A stretch of DNA of 64,000 nucleotides from CAVURS01 sp963834425. GTDB lineage: Bacteria > Actinomycetota > Actinomycetes > Actinomycetales > CAVURS01. The notes beneath the pieces are model-generated. The model saw only the letters and a list, made by a program, of their open reading frames with translations, ran no database searches and was not told where the DNA came from. Position 1 is the first letter of the stretch. Each line of letters begins with the position of its first letter. Shown here piece by piece: positions 35,400 to 43,907 of this stretch. The DNA lies in the NCBI GenBank assembly GCA_963834425.1, contig CAWIBR010000022.1, positions 1 through 64,000 on the forward strand, written 5' to 3'. The position numbers were made by a program, and so were the translations under genes.

Positions 35400-36776
35400 G
35401 TGAGCGGAGCCCCGAGCCGTGTCTTCGTCGCGCGGATGTCCGGCTTGGCCGTCTTCGACCCACAAGGCGACCAGGTCGGCCGGGTGCGCGACGTCGTCGT
35501 CGTCTTCCGGCACGGGCGGGCCCGGCCCCAGGCGATCGGCCTCGTGGTCGAGGTGCCGGGGCGGCGCCGGGTCTTCCTGCCGATGACCCGGGTCACCAAC
35601 ATCGACCGCGGCCAGGTCATCAGCACGGGCCTGGTCAACATGCGGCGGTTCGAGCAGCGCGCGGCCGAGACCCTCGTGCTGGCCGAGCTGCTGGACCGCG
35701 AGGTCGAGCTCCGGGACGGCACCGGCCCGGCGATCGTCGAGGACGTGGCGATCGAGCCCGACCGCGGCCGGGAGTGGGTGCTGACCAAGCTGTTCTGCCG
35801 GCGCGGGACGAGCCGGGGCGGACTGGGCGCGAGGTTGCGGCGGCGCGGTGAGACGTTCGTTGTCGACTACGACGACGTGACCGGGCTCCTGACCGAGGGT
35901 GCGCAGTCGGCGGTCAGCCTGCTCGCGACCCTCGGCAGCCTCAAGGCCGCCGACCTCGCGGACGTGATCCACGACCTGTCCTCCAAGCGCCGGGTCGAGG
36001 TGGCCGCGGCCCTGGACGACGAGAAGCTCGCCGACGTGCTGGAGGAGCTGCCCGAGGACGACCAGGTCGAGATCGTGACCCAGCTCGAGACCCAGCGCGC
36101 GGTCATCATCCTGGAGGCCATGCAGCCGGACGACGCCGCCGACCTGCTGAGCGAGCTCCCCGATGAGACGGCCGAGCACCTGCTGCAGCTGATGCAACCG
36201 GACGAGGCTGAGCCACTGCGCCGGCTGCTCAGCTACGACGAGAAGACCGCCGGCGGCCTGATGACGACCGAGCCGGTCATCCTGTCGCCCGAGTCGACCA
36301 TCGCCGAGGCGCTCGCGGTGGTCCGCCGGGCCGAGCTCACTCCGGCGTTGGCCAGTGCGGTCTTCGTCTGCCGACCTCCACTGGAGACGCCGACCGGACG
36401 CTACATCGGGCTGGTACACATCCAACGGCTGCTCCGCGAGCCGCCCGCGGCTGCCGTCGGGGCGGTCATCGACAGCGACGTGGAGCCGCTCTCGCCCGAC
36501 GCGCCGCTCGGTCGGGTCACGCGCTTGCTGGCGACGTACAACCTGGTCACGGTGCCGGTCGTCGACGACGAGGGGCACCTGCTGGGCGCGGTCAGTGTCG
36601 ACGACGTGCTCGACCACATCCTCCCGGACGACTGGCGCGACATCGACGATCACGAGGAGCACGAGGGGCCCGAGGACGACAACGGCCACGGGCCGGACGA
36701 GGCCGATGACGCGGCCGACGTCGTCGACCCCTCGGGGACGGCGAGCGCGACCGGGGTAGGCCGTCATGGCGCGTGA
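35400..36776 (+). CDS. PRC-barrel, MgtE N-terminal and CBS-domain protein without a channel
   Basis: 458 residues. A PRC-barrel-like N-terminus (ARMSGLAVFDPQGDQVGRVRDVVV), a second barrel, then an MgtE intracellular domain (ADVIHDLSSKRRVEVAAALDDEKLADVLEELPEDDQVEIV) and a CBS pair (GLMTTEPVILSP...VPVVDDEGHLLGAVSVDDVLDHIL). The MgtE membrane channel is absent, so it is a sensor/regulatory protein, perhaps for Mg2+ or nucleotides. The acidic C-terminus overlaps the DUF1003 gene by 11 nt. TAGCCT lies 7 nt before the GTG. Confidence 0.88.
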   Translation: MSGAPSRVFVARMSGLAVFDPQGDQVGRVRDVVVVFRHGRARPQAIGLVVEVPGRRRVFLPMTRVTNIDRGQVISTGLVNMRRFEQRAAETLVLAELLDREVELRDGTGPAIVEDVAIEPDRGREWVLTKLFCRRGTSRGGLGARLRRRGETFVVDYDDVTGLLTEGAQSAVSLLATLGSLKAADLADVIHDLSSKRRVEVAAALDDEKLADVLEELPEDDQVEIVTQLETQRAVIILEAMQPDDAADLLSELPDETAEHLLQLMQPDEAEPLRRLLSYDEKTAGGLMTTEPVILSPESTIAEALAVVRRAELTPALASAVFVCRPPLETPTGRYIGLVHIQRLLREPPAAAVGAVIDSDVEPLSPDAPLGRVTRLLATYNLVTVPVVDDEGHLLGAVSVDDVLDHILPDDWRDIDDHEEHEGPEDDNGHGPDEADDAADVVDPSGTASATGVGRHGA

Positions 36777-37317
36777 GCGGCGGCGGGCCCGGACCAGCCC
36801 GCGCCTGGACCAGCCGCGGGAGAGCGCCCGGCCCATCCTGAGCCGCCCCCAGGTCGACCCGGAGGTGTTCGGCCAGGTCGCGGAGCGGTTCGCCCGCTTC
36901 ATGGGCACGGCCCGGTTCCTGGTCTACATGACCGTCTTCGTGCTGGTCTGGCTGGCCTGGAACACCTTCGCCCCGCGGCACCTGCAGTTCGACCCCCGGG
37001 CGCTCAACTACACGTTGCTGACGCTGATCCTGTCCCTGCAAGCGTCGTACGCCGCTCCGCTCATCCTGCTCGCGCAGAACCGTCAGGACGACCGGGACCG
37101 GGTCATCGGCGAGCAGGACCGCAGCCGGGATGAGCGCAACCTGGCCGACACCGAGTACCTCACGCGCGAAGTGGCGGCTCTGCGAATCGCGTTGCGCGAC
37201 ATGGCAACTCGTGATTTCGTCCGATCCGAGCTCCGCGCCCTGCTCGAGGAGCTCGAGGAGCGGGGCACCCTGCGGCCAGAGGCACCGGCCGACGACGAGG
37301 ATCAGCCGGCGCGCTAG
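36766..37317 (+). CDS. DUF1003 family membrane protein
   Basis: 183 residues. FARFMGTARFLVYMTVFVLVWLAWN is the first of two membrane helices; NYTLLTLILSLQASYAAPLILLAQNRQDDRDR is the DUF1003 signature containing the second. A charged cytoplasmic tail with coiled-coil character follows. Function unknown. It starts inside the end of the CBS/MgtE gene (11-nt overlap), so the two are translationally coupled and likely act together. Matches Rv1234 in context. Confidence 0.9.
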   Translation: MARERRRARTSPRLDQPRESARPILSRPQVDPEVFGQVAERFARFMGTARFLVYMTVFVLVWLAWNTFAPRHLQFDPRALNYTLLTLILSLQASYAAPLILLAQNRQDDRDRVIGEQDRSRDERNLADTEYLTREVAALRIALRDMATRDFVRSELRALLEELEERGTLRPEAPADDEDQPAR

Positions 37318-37323
37318 CGCTCG

Positions 37324-37812
37324 CTACTGCTCGGCGCCCGCCGACTGTCCATCGACGGGCGGTTCGGCGATCAGCGCGCAGGCGTCGCCCAACGAGGCGA
37401 GCTGCTCCGGGGTGACCCGGTCCACGACGTACGACGCGACACCGCGCAAGTGGGTCGGCGTCGCCTGGCGCAGCCGCTTGTAACCCTCGTCGGTCATCAC
37501 CGCGAACGTGCCCCGGGCGTCGTCGGCGGCCCGCTCGCGCCGGACCAGGCCCTCGGCCACGAGCCGGTCGACCAACCGGGTCAGGCCGCTGCGCGAGATC
37601 AGGACCTGACCGGCCAGGTCGGTCATCCGCAACCGGCGGTCCGGTGCCTCGACGAGCTGCACGAGCACGTCGTACCAAGCGAGCGGGAGCTGGTGCTCGG
37701 CGACGAGGTCGTTCTCGAGTCGCCGGGTGACTTCGGCGTGGGCCCGCAGGAACGCGCGCCACGAGCGCAACTGGGCTCGCGACAGGCGCACGCTCCCCGA
37801 GGTGACGCTCAC
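37324..37812 (-). CDS. MarR family transcriptional regulator
   Basis: 162 residues. Winged helix: LPLAWYDVLVQLVEAPDRRLRMTDLAGQVLISRSGLTRLVDRLVAEGLVRRERAADDARG over about 42-102. It faces mrp across only 37 bp; the GTG at 37812 has TAGGCT 6 nt upstream and mrp has TACGAT 6 nt upstream, so any operator in the gap would control both. Regulatory target unknown. Confidence 0.9.
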   Translation of the reverse strand: MSVTSGSVRLSRAQLRSWRAFLRAHAEVTRRLENDLVAEHQLPLAWYDVLVQLVEAPDRRLRMTDLAGQVLISRSGLTRLVDRLVAEGLVRRERAADDARGTFAVMTDEGYKRLRQATPTHLRGVASYVVDRVTPEQLASLGDACALIAEPPVDGQSAGAEQ

Positions 37813-37849
37813 GGGGCGAGCCTAGGACACGGATAACTACGATGGCCGC

Positions 37850-38983
37850 ATGTCCCCCGTTGAACTCGCGTCGATCCAGGGTGCCCTGCAAACCGTCAAC
37901 GACCCCGAGATCCGGCAACCGATCACCGATCTGGGCATGGTCAAGGACGTGCACGTCGCCCCCGACGGAGGGGTCGAGGTCGAGGTCCTGCTCACCGTCG
38001 CGGGCTGTCCGATGAAGGAGACCCTCACCCGCGATGTCACCACCGCGGTGTCGGCCCTCGACGGCGTGACCTCCGTGACGGTCACCTTGGGCGTGATGAG
38101 TGAGGAGCAGCGGCGCGGCCTGCGCGAGCAGCTGCGCGGCGGTCAGGGCGAGCCGGTGATCCCGTTCGCGCAGCCGGGGTCGCTCACCCGGGTCTACGCC
38201 ATCGCCTCGGGCAAGGGCGGCGTGGGCAAGTCGACCGTGACGGTCAACCTCGCGGCGGCCATGGCGGCCGAGGGACTGCGGGTCGGCGTCGTCGACGCGG
38301 ATGTCTATGGCTTCTCGGTGCCGCGGATGCTGGGGGTCGAGCAGGCACCGACCCAGGTCGACGACATGATCCTGCCGCCCATCGCCCATGAGGTGAAGGT
38401 CATCTCGATCGGGATGTTCGTGCCCGGCAACCAGCCGGTCGTCTGGCGCGGTCCGATGTTGCACCGGGCCCTGCAGCAGTTCCTCGCCGACGTCTTCTGG
38501 GGCGACCTCGACGTGCTGCTGCTCGACCTGCCGCCCGGCACCGGCGACATCGCGATCTCGGTCGCCCAGCTCGTGCCCGGGGCCGAGATCCTGGTCGTCA
38601 CCACCCCTCAGCAGGCCGCGGCCGAGGTGGCCGAGCGGGCCGGCGCCATTGCGCTGCAGACCCATCAGCACATCGTCGGCGTGATCGAGAACATGGCCTG
38701 GCTCGAGCAGCCGGACGGCAGCCGGCTCGAGCTGTTCGGCTCCGGTGGCGGCCAGAAGGTCGCCGAGTCACTCACCCGAGCGGTGGGCGCCGACGTGCCG
38801 CTGCTGGGTCAGGTCCCGATCGACGTCCGGCTCCGCGAGGGAGGCGACGACGGCACGCCGGTCGTACTCTCCCAACCGGATTCGCCCGCTGCTGTCGTCC
38901 TTCGCGGGGTCGCTCGTCAGTTGTCCCGGCGCGCTCGGGGTCTGTCCGGTCGCTCGCTTGGGTTGACTCCCGTCAGTCGCTAG
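37850..38983 (+). CDS. mrp: Mrp/ApbC iron-sulfur cluster carrier ATPase
   Basis: 377 residues. An N-terminal MIP18/DUF59 domain (TVNDPEIRQPITDLGMV, CPMKETL) is followed by a deviant Walker A GKGGVGKSTVTVNLAAAMA and LLDLPPGTGDIAISVAQ. These P-loop proteins bind and transfer [4Fe-4S] clusters. The classical C-terminal CxxC is not visible here, which is odd and worth checking against relatives. A leaderless start is predicted. Corresponds to Rv1229c. Confidence 0.93.
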   Translation: MSPVELASIQGALQTVNDPEIRQPITDLGMVKDVHVAPDGGVEVEVLLTVAGCPMKETLTRDVTTAVSALDGVTSVTVTLGVMSEEQRRGLREQLRGGQGEPVIPFAQPGSLTRVYAIASGKGGVGKSTVTVNLAAAMAAEGLRVGVVDADVYGFSVPRMLGVEQAPTQVDDMILPPIAHEVKVISIGMFVPGNQPVVWRGPMLHRALQQFLADVFWGDLDVLLLDLPPGTGDIAISVAQLVPGAEILVVTTPQQAAAEVAERAGAIALQTHQHIVGVIENMAWLEQPDGSRLELFGSGGGQKVAESLTRAVGADVPLLGQVPIDVRLREGGDDGTPVVLSQPDSPAAVVLRGVARQLSRRARGLSGRSLGLTPVSR

Positions 38984-39154
38984 GTCGCGCTTGGGTTGTC
39001 GAAAGACAAGAGCGGCTTGGTACGCGGGCCGAGGCCCGCTCTGGTCGGGTTGATCTTCCGGGCTCGCCTTGCGGCTCGTGGCTCGAACGGCACTCGTTGC
39101 GGCGGAAACCGTTGGCCCCAACCAGATTCGTCGAGAATTCCTCTCGTCTTCTGC

Positions 39155-39184
39155 TTGACTAATCGAACCTGTGTTCGATACAAT
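39155..39184 (+). promoter_or_regulatory. LexA-controlled promoter (SOS box) of the DUF222/HNH gene
   Basis: TTGACT (-35, 39155-39160), an 18-bp spacer and TACAAT (-10, 39179-39184) form a near-consensus promoter. The spacer contains TCGAAC-CTGT-GTTCGA (39163-39178), a perfect actinobacterial LexA box. The ATG follows the -10 by 6 nt, so the mRNA is leaderless and the gene should be induced by DNA damage. Confidence 0.85.
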
Positions 39185-39190
39185 AGGTTC

Positions 39191-40731
39191 ATGCTCACAG
39201 CCACCGCCGTACGGGACCTGGCCACCGCCAGCGGTCCCGAACTGGCTCGGCTCATCGACGACCTGACCCCGCACCTCCACCAGATGTCCGACGCCGACCG
39301 GCTCGAAGTCGTCAGGGGCACCGCCCGGCTCGACGCCTGGACCGCGACGCGACGCGCGCGGGCCATCCTGGCCGTTCACGACAGCGCCCGCGAGGACATC
39401 GCCGCCACCTCGGCCGAGCTCGCGTCGCACGAGAAGCAGGACAACCGCCGCCGGCCCGTCCCACGCCTACGACGACCAGCGGCTGCTGCACCGCAGGGTC
39501 GGGATGGAGGTCGCGCTGGTCCTGAGCATCTCCACCGTCGCGGCCGACCGCGAGGTCGACTTCGCCCTCGGCCTGCGCGACCACCCCCAGGTCCGGCACG
39601 CCCTGGCCGGCGGACTCATCCATCCCGCCCAGGCCCGCGCCCTGGTCGACGGTGCCGACCTGCTCGACGATCCGACCCATCAGGCCCAGCTCATCACCGC
39701 CGTCCTCGGGCCCGACGACTCGCCCGAAGAGCGACGACTACGACCCCGACGACTGCCCGCAGCTCGATCCGACCGCCGACACCTACCGAGCACCGATCCG
39801 GGAGCTGCGCCGCGCCGGCCGCACCGTCTGGTCGCTGGCTCCGGGCCGCCTGCGCGCCATCGTGCGTCGTGAGGTCGCCGAGCTGGAACCAGAAGCGCTG
39901 CGCGAGAAGGCCCGCCAGGCAACCGACGAGCGTCGGGTGGTCTTCGACGCGCAGCCCGACTTCTCGGCCGAGCTCCACGTGCGCACCGAGGCACCGGCCG
40001 CCGCCTCGGCGTACCGCAACCTCGACCGGACCGCCCGCGCGCTGAAAGCCAACGGCGACACCCGCACGCTGGACCAGCTCCGGACCGACATCGCGATCGG
40101 CTGGCTCACCGAGGGGGCCTTCGGCACCCTGGTCACCCGCCCGTCCGGGCGCCGGCTCCCCCAGGGCGAGACGCCGGACCCCAGCGCCACGGAGATCTGC
40201 CTGCCCCAGTCCACCGAGCCGCTGATCCAGCAGACGATGGCCATGACCACCCTGCTCGGTCTCGATGACGCTCCGGCCACCCTGCACGGCCCGAGCGGCC
40301 CGATCCCGATGCCTGCTGAAGTCGCCCGCGAACTCGCCGGCCGATCAGGCGCCCGATGGCAACGCCTGCTCTACGACCCAGCCACCGGCATTGCGACCGA
40401 CCTGTCGCGCACCTACCGACCGACCGAAGGCATGTCCGCGTTCGTCCGCGCCCGCGACGGCCATCGCACCCGCCTGCCGGTCAGCAACGCCACCCACATC
40501 GAGCTCGATCACGTCGACGAGTACGACCACGGCGACCCACGCGCCGGTGGCCCGACCACACCAACCAACCTGGCGAGCGTCGGCGCCCGCGAACACCACC
40601 TCAAGACCGACCGGGTCATCGACGTGACCGGCGACGCCAATGACTCCCTGACCATCACCACGCCAGCCGGCCGCACCTACGACTCGGATCCGGCGCAGAT
40701 CGCCGACCCCTGGGGCGAACCGCCCTACTGA
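39191..40731 (+). CDS. DUF222/HNH endonuclease-like protein (13E12 family), two frameshifts
   Basis: About 512 residues when repaired. DUF222 helical region: LHRRVGMEVALVLSISTVAADREVDFAL and ALAGGLIHPAQARALVDGADLLDD. The C-terminal HNH nuclease motif lies in HIELDHVDEYDHGDPRAGG...NLASVGAREHHLKTDR. An extra base near 39445-39470 and another near 39729-39731 break the frame. Relatives are multicopy and SOS-induced in mycobacteria (REP13E12), sometimes phage integration sites. It sits alone between mrp and tatB, consistent with insertion. Confidence 0.85.
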
Positions 40732-40744
40732 CCGAAGCCAGCCG

Positions 40745-41134
40745 TCAGGTCGCGTCCTCGTCGTACGTCGAAGAGTGGCCGGACGAGGTGCCGGGAGGGC
40801 CATCGCCGTTATCCACGACTGGTCGCGGAGCACCGCGACTGACCGGCTTCTCCGGCGCCGATTGGTCCGCGGCGGCGTCGTCCTCGGACATGAGCGCGTC
40901 GCGCACGATCTTGCGCGGGTCGTACTGCCGAGGGTCGAGGGTCTTCCAGTCGATGTCGTCGAACTCGGGGCCGAGCTGGTCCTTCATCTGGTCGCGGGCG
41001 TTGTCGGCCATCGTGCGCACCTGGCGCAACATCCGCGCCGCCTGCGCGGCATAGCCGGGGAGCTTGTCGGGTCCGAGCACCACGAGCGCGACGCCGGCCA
41101 GGACCAGCATCTCGCCGCCGTTGATGTCGAACAC
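40745..41134 (-). CDS. tatB: Twin-arginine translocase subunit TatB
   Basis: 129 residues. The N-terminal helix FDINGGEMLVLAGVALVVLGPDKLP has the Glu and the Gly-Pro hinge of TatB; an amphipathic helix (AAQAARMLRQVRTMADNARDQM), the conserved LGPEFDDIDW and an acidic disordered tail follow. It docks Tat substrates with TatC. The GTG at 41134 is chosen by family alignment; no ribosome site favours it clearly. It is downstream of htrA, 40 bp, as in the sigE region of mycobacteria. Confidence 0.92.
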   Translation of the reverse strand: MFDINGGEMLVLAGVALVVLGPDKLPGYAAQAARMLRQVRTMADNARDQMKDQLGPEFDDIDWKTLDPRQYDPRKIVRDALMSEDDAAADQSAPEKPVSRGAPRPVVDNGDGPPGTSSGHSSTYDEDAT

Positions 41135-41174
41135 AGGGAGATTGTGCCTCACCGCGCTGGGGGCGGCGGTCGGC

Positions 41175-42377
41175 TCAGTTGCTGGAGCCCTGCAGCGTCA
41201 CGCGGACGGTGCGGGACTTCGAGCCGGTGCGCACGGTCAGCGTCACCGAGTCACCGGGCGCATGAGCCCGGATGGCGACCACGAACGCGTCCTCATCGGT
41301 GATCGGCTGCCCGTCCAGGGCGGTGATCACGTCGCCGGGCTTGATGCCGGCGCGATCCGCGGCGCCGCCCGGCGTGATGACCGACTGGCCCGCGGGCGCC
41401 TTGGTCGCAACCCGCACCCCGGCCCCGGTGTAGGTCTGGTCCAACAGCACGCCGATCACCGGATGCACGGCCTTGCCGGTCGCGATGAGCTGCTCGGCCG
41501 TGATCCGCACCTGGTCGCTGGGGATCGCGAAACCGACGCCGATGCTGCCCGACTGCGCCCCGGGGGTGCCGCCACCGGGCAGCTGCGCGATCGCAGAGTT
41601 GACTCCGATCACGTCCCCGCTCGCGTTGACGAGCGGCCCGCCGGAGTTGCCCGGGTTGATCGCCGCGTCGGTCTGGATCGCGTTGATGAACGACGACTGG
41701 TCGGCCTCACCACCGGCCGTGACCGGCCGGTTGAGCGCGCTGACGATGCCGGTCGTCACCGACCCCTGCAGGCCGAGCGGAGCGCCGACCGCGATCACCG
41801 GATCCCCGACGACGACGTCCTTGGACTCCCCGAGCCGCAGCTCGGGCAGTCCGGTCCGGGCGACCTTGACCACGGCCAGGTCGTACGACGTGTCACTGCC
41901 GACGACCGTGCCCTTGCTGCTCCGGCCGTCGGCGAAGACCACGCTGATCGTGCCGCCTCCGGCCGCGGCCGCGACGACGTGGTTGTTGGTCACGACGTAG
42001 CCGTCCGAGCGGAGCACGAAGCCCGACCCGGTGTCGGCCTCCTCGCCGCCGGCCACCTTGAGCGTGACGACGCTGGGCAGCACGCGGCGTACGACGCCGG
42101 CGACCGAGCCCGGTGGCCGGGCGGTCGTGCCACTCGGTGCGGCGAGCAGGGAGACCGACCGGTCGCGCCCCGCCTCGTGGTTCTGCCACCAGGCCCCACC
42201 GAGGCCGCCCAGCAGACCGGCCACGAGCGCGACAACCGCCACCAGGACGAAGACGACCCGCAGCGGCCAGGCCGTCGCGGCCCGATGCGACTCGGGGTGC
42301 GTCTCGGGGTGAGTCTCGACTACTCCAGGTGGCGGCACGGGTGCACTGGGTACCGGCTCGGGCTGCACCTCGCTCAC
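41175..42377 (-). CDS. htrA: HtrA-like membrane serine protease with PDZ domain
   Basis: 400 residues. A Pro/His-rich cytoplasmic N-terminus, one membrane helix (PLRVVFVLVAVVALVAGLLGG), then a trypsin-like domain with the triad His in TNNHVV, Asp in SYDLAVV and Ser in NPGNSGGP, and a C-terminal PDZ (GIKPGDVITALDGQPI). It degrades misfolded envelope proteins. It belongs to the sigE-rseA-htrA-tatB cassette. The GTG at 42377 follows AGGA by 7 nt. Confidence 0.93.
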   Translation of the reverse strand: MSEVQPEPVPSAPVPPPGVVETHPETHPESHRAATAWPLRVVFVLVAVVALVAGLLGGLGGAWWQNHEAGRDRSVSLLAAPSGTTARPPGSVAGVVRRVLPSVVTLKVAGGEEADTGSGFVLRSDGYVVTNNHVVAAAAGGGTISVVFADGRSSKGTVVGSDTSYDLAVVKVARTGLPELRLGESKDVVVGDPVIAVGAPLGLQGSVTTGIVSALNRPVTAGGEADQSSFINAIQTDAAINPGNSGGPLVNASGDVIGVNSAIAQLPGGGTPGAQSGSIGVGFAIPSDQVRITAEQLIATGKAVHPVIGVLLDQTYTGAGVRVATKAPAGQSVITPGGAADRAGIKPGDVITALDGQPITDEDAFVVAIRAHAPGDSVTLTVRTGSKSRTVRVTLQGSSN

Positions 42378-42430
42378 CCGGCAATCCTGCACCACTACTG
42401 CGGCGCCCGCCTGGAGTCAGCGCTCGGGCG

Positions 42431-43048
42431 TCAGGGAGCGGGGGTGGCGCTGACCGGTCGAGAGACCCGCTGGAGGGTGCGGCTGACGTCGACGAAGGGG
42501 TCGCTCGCGCCGCCGACATTGGTGCTCAGCTGGCTCACCGGGGCGGGCGGCCGGGTGTCCGAGCCGATCGCCCCGCTCAGCCCGACAACCGCGATGGCCA
42601 TCGTCGACAGCGCGGCCCCGGCCAGAGCGGCCAGGCGCACGGTGCGCCGGCCACCACGGAGGTTCTCCCGGTTGCTGCGACCGGCCGGGCGGCTGCCCTG
42701 CGGACGGCCGGCAGCCGGCCGGCCGGGCACGGTCGCGATCGGGCGGGGCGTTCCGCCACTGCGCGGCTGTCCGGGCAGGTGCGCCGGCCGGGGCGGGATC
42801 GGTCCGCCGGGCTCGGCCATCGCCAGCAGCCGGGCGGTCAGGGCGCTCGACATGGCCGGCGCCGGGAGCGCGGCGAGGCGGGACTTCAACAGCCGGGCGG
42901 TCTCGACCTCCTCGCGGCACTCCTCGCAACCGGCGATGTGCACCAGGGCCCGGTCGCGGGTGTCGTCGGCCAGGGCACCGTCGACCAGCGAGCTGACCCG
43001 CTCACCGAGGTGCGGGCCGACCGGTGGGGTCATCGGTCGGGGGTTCAC
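42431..43048 (-). CDS. rseA: Anti-sigma-E factor RseA (ZAS family)
   Basis: 205 residues. The zinc-binding anti-sigma motif HIAGCEEC (His37, Cys41, Cys44) is cytoplasmic; a long Pro/Gly/Arg linker leads to one membrane helix at about 138-160 and a short outer tail. It sequesters SigE until stress releases it. The GTG at 43048 overlaps the sigE stop as GTGA, so sigma and anti-sigma are translated in step. Confidence 0.9.
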   Translation of the reverse strand: MNPRPMTPPVGPHLGERVSSLVDGALADDTRDRALVHIAGCEECREEVETARLLKSRLAALPAPAMSSALTARLLAMAEPGGPIPPRPAHLPGQPRSGGTPRPIATVPGRPAAGRPQGSRPAGRSNRENLRGGRRTVRLAALAGAALSTMAIAVVGLSGAIGSDTRPPAPVSQLSTNVGGASDPFVDVSRTLQRVSRPVSATPAP

Positions 43049-43740
43049 GGCAGGTCGCCGATCTCCTGGGTCGCCTGGGTCGCCGATGCCGCCGAGCGCG
43101 GCGCCCGGTGGGCCAGCGCCTCCCGCAGCTGGGCCCGGCCGCGATGGATCCGCGAGCGCACGGTGCCGAGCTTGATGCCCAGCGTGGCCGCGATCTCCTC
43201 GTAGGTCAGGCCCTCGATGTCACACAACACGACGGCCGCGCGGAAGTCCGGAGGCAGGGCATCCAGGGCGGCCTGCACGTCGTCGTCCAGGTGAGTGTCG
43301 TCGTAGGCCCTCGACGGGTCCGGCTCGCGTCCGGGCATCCGGGCGTCGGCGTCCTCGGCCAGGGCGTCGAAGCGGATCCGCTTCTTGCGGCGTACCTGGT
43401 CCAGGAAGAGGTTGGTGGTGATCCGGTGCAGCCAGCCCTCGAACGTGCCCGGCGTGTAGGTCGACAGGCTGCGGAAGACCCGGACGAAGACCTCCTGGGT
43501 GAGGTCCTCGGCGTCGTGGACGTTGCCGGTCAGGCGGTAGGCCAGGCGGTAGACGCGGGCGGAATGCTGCTCCACGACCTCCTGCCAGGTCGGGGGGACC
43601 CAGACCTCGACGGTGTCCACGCTCACTCCTTGCACCGGAGGCACAGGGTGCACGGCCGGTCGGTCGGCTGCTCGGACTGCTGGTCCGTTCACTGGCCGGA
43701 CGGTCCGCTCATCGGACGTCCGTTCCAGCATGGCCAACAT
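43045..43740 (-). CDS. sigE: ECF RNA polymerase sigma factor SigE
   Basis: 231 residues. Region 2 (YRLAYRLTGNVHDAEDLTQEVFVRVFRSL, about 64-92; GTFEGWLHRITTNLFLD) and region 4 (LPPDFRAAVVLCDIEGLTYEEIAATLGIKLGTVRSRIHRGR) closely match mycobacterial SigE. The start is uncertain: ATG 43740 has AGGTG close upstream, while a GTG at 43620 has a good AAGGAG and would drop 40 residues. Multiple starts are known for this family. A sigma-E-type promoter lies upstream, implying autoregulation. Confidence 0.92.
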   Translation of the reverse strand: MLAMLERTSDERTVRPVNGPAVRAADRPAVHPVPPVQGVSVDTVEVWVPPTWQEVVEQHSARVYRLAYRLTGNVHDAEDLTQEVFVRVFRSLSTYTPGTFEGWLHRITTNLFLDQVRRKKRIRFDALAEDADARMPGREPDPSRAYDDTHLDDDVQAALDALPPDFRAAVVLCDIEGLTYEEIAATLGIKLGTVRSRIHRGRAQLREALAHRAPRSAASATQATQEIGDLP

Positions 43741-43859
43741 CGTCACCTGTCCTGCCCTTCCCGGTCTACGGTCCCCGCCCGTACGGCGGGTGTCTCCACG
43801 CGCCGCCGGGCGAACCTGCACGGCGTCTTCACGACTGTCGCTCTCTCACTTGCCGGGAG

Positions 43860-43886
43860 AACGGCGGGGGTGGCGTCCGGGTTCCC
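43860..43886 (-). promoter_or_regulatory. ECF-type autoregulatory promoter of sigE
   Basis: Minus strand: GGGAAC (43881-43886), a 17-bp spacer, CGTT (43860-43863), i.e. GGAAC-N18-GTT. This is the SigE/SigH-class consensus. It lies about 120 bp upstream of the sigE ATG and is divergent from the O-methyltransferase gene. Confidence 0.6.
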
Positions 43887-43907
43887 GCCGCCGTTCCCGC
43901 ACTAGGG

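Noticed and set aside
38984..39190. A tRNA or small RNA in the longest gap
   Set aside because: No cloverleaf-compatible arms or terminator hairpin were found; the gap holds the SOS promoter near its right end and otherwise nothing recognisable.
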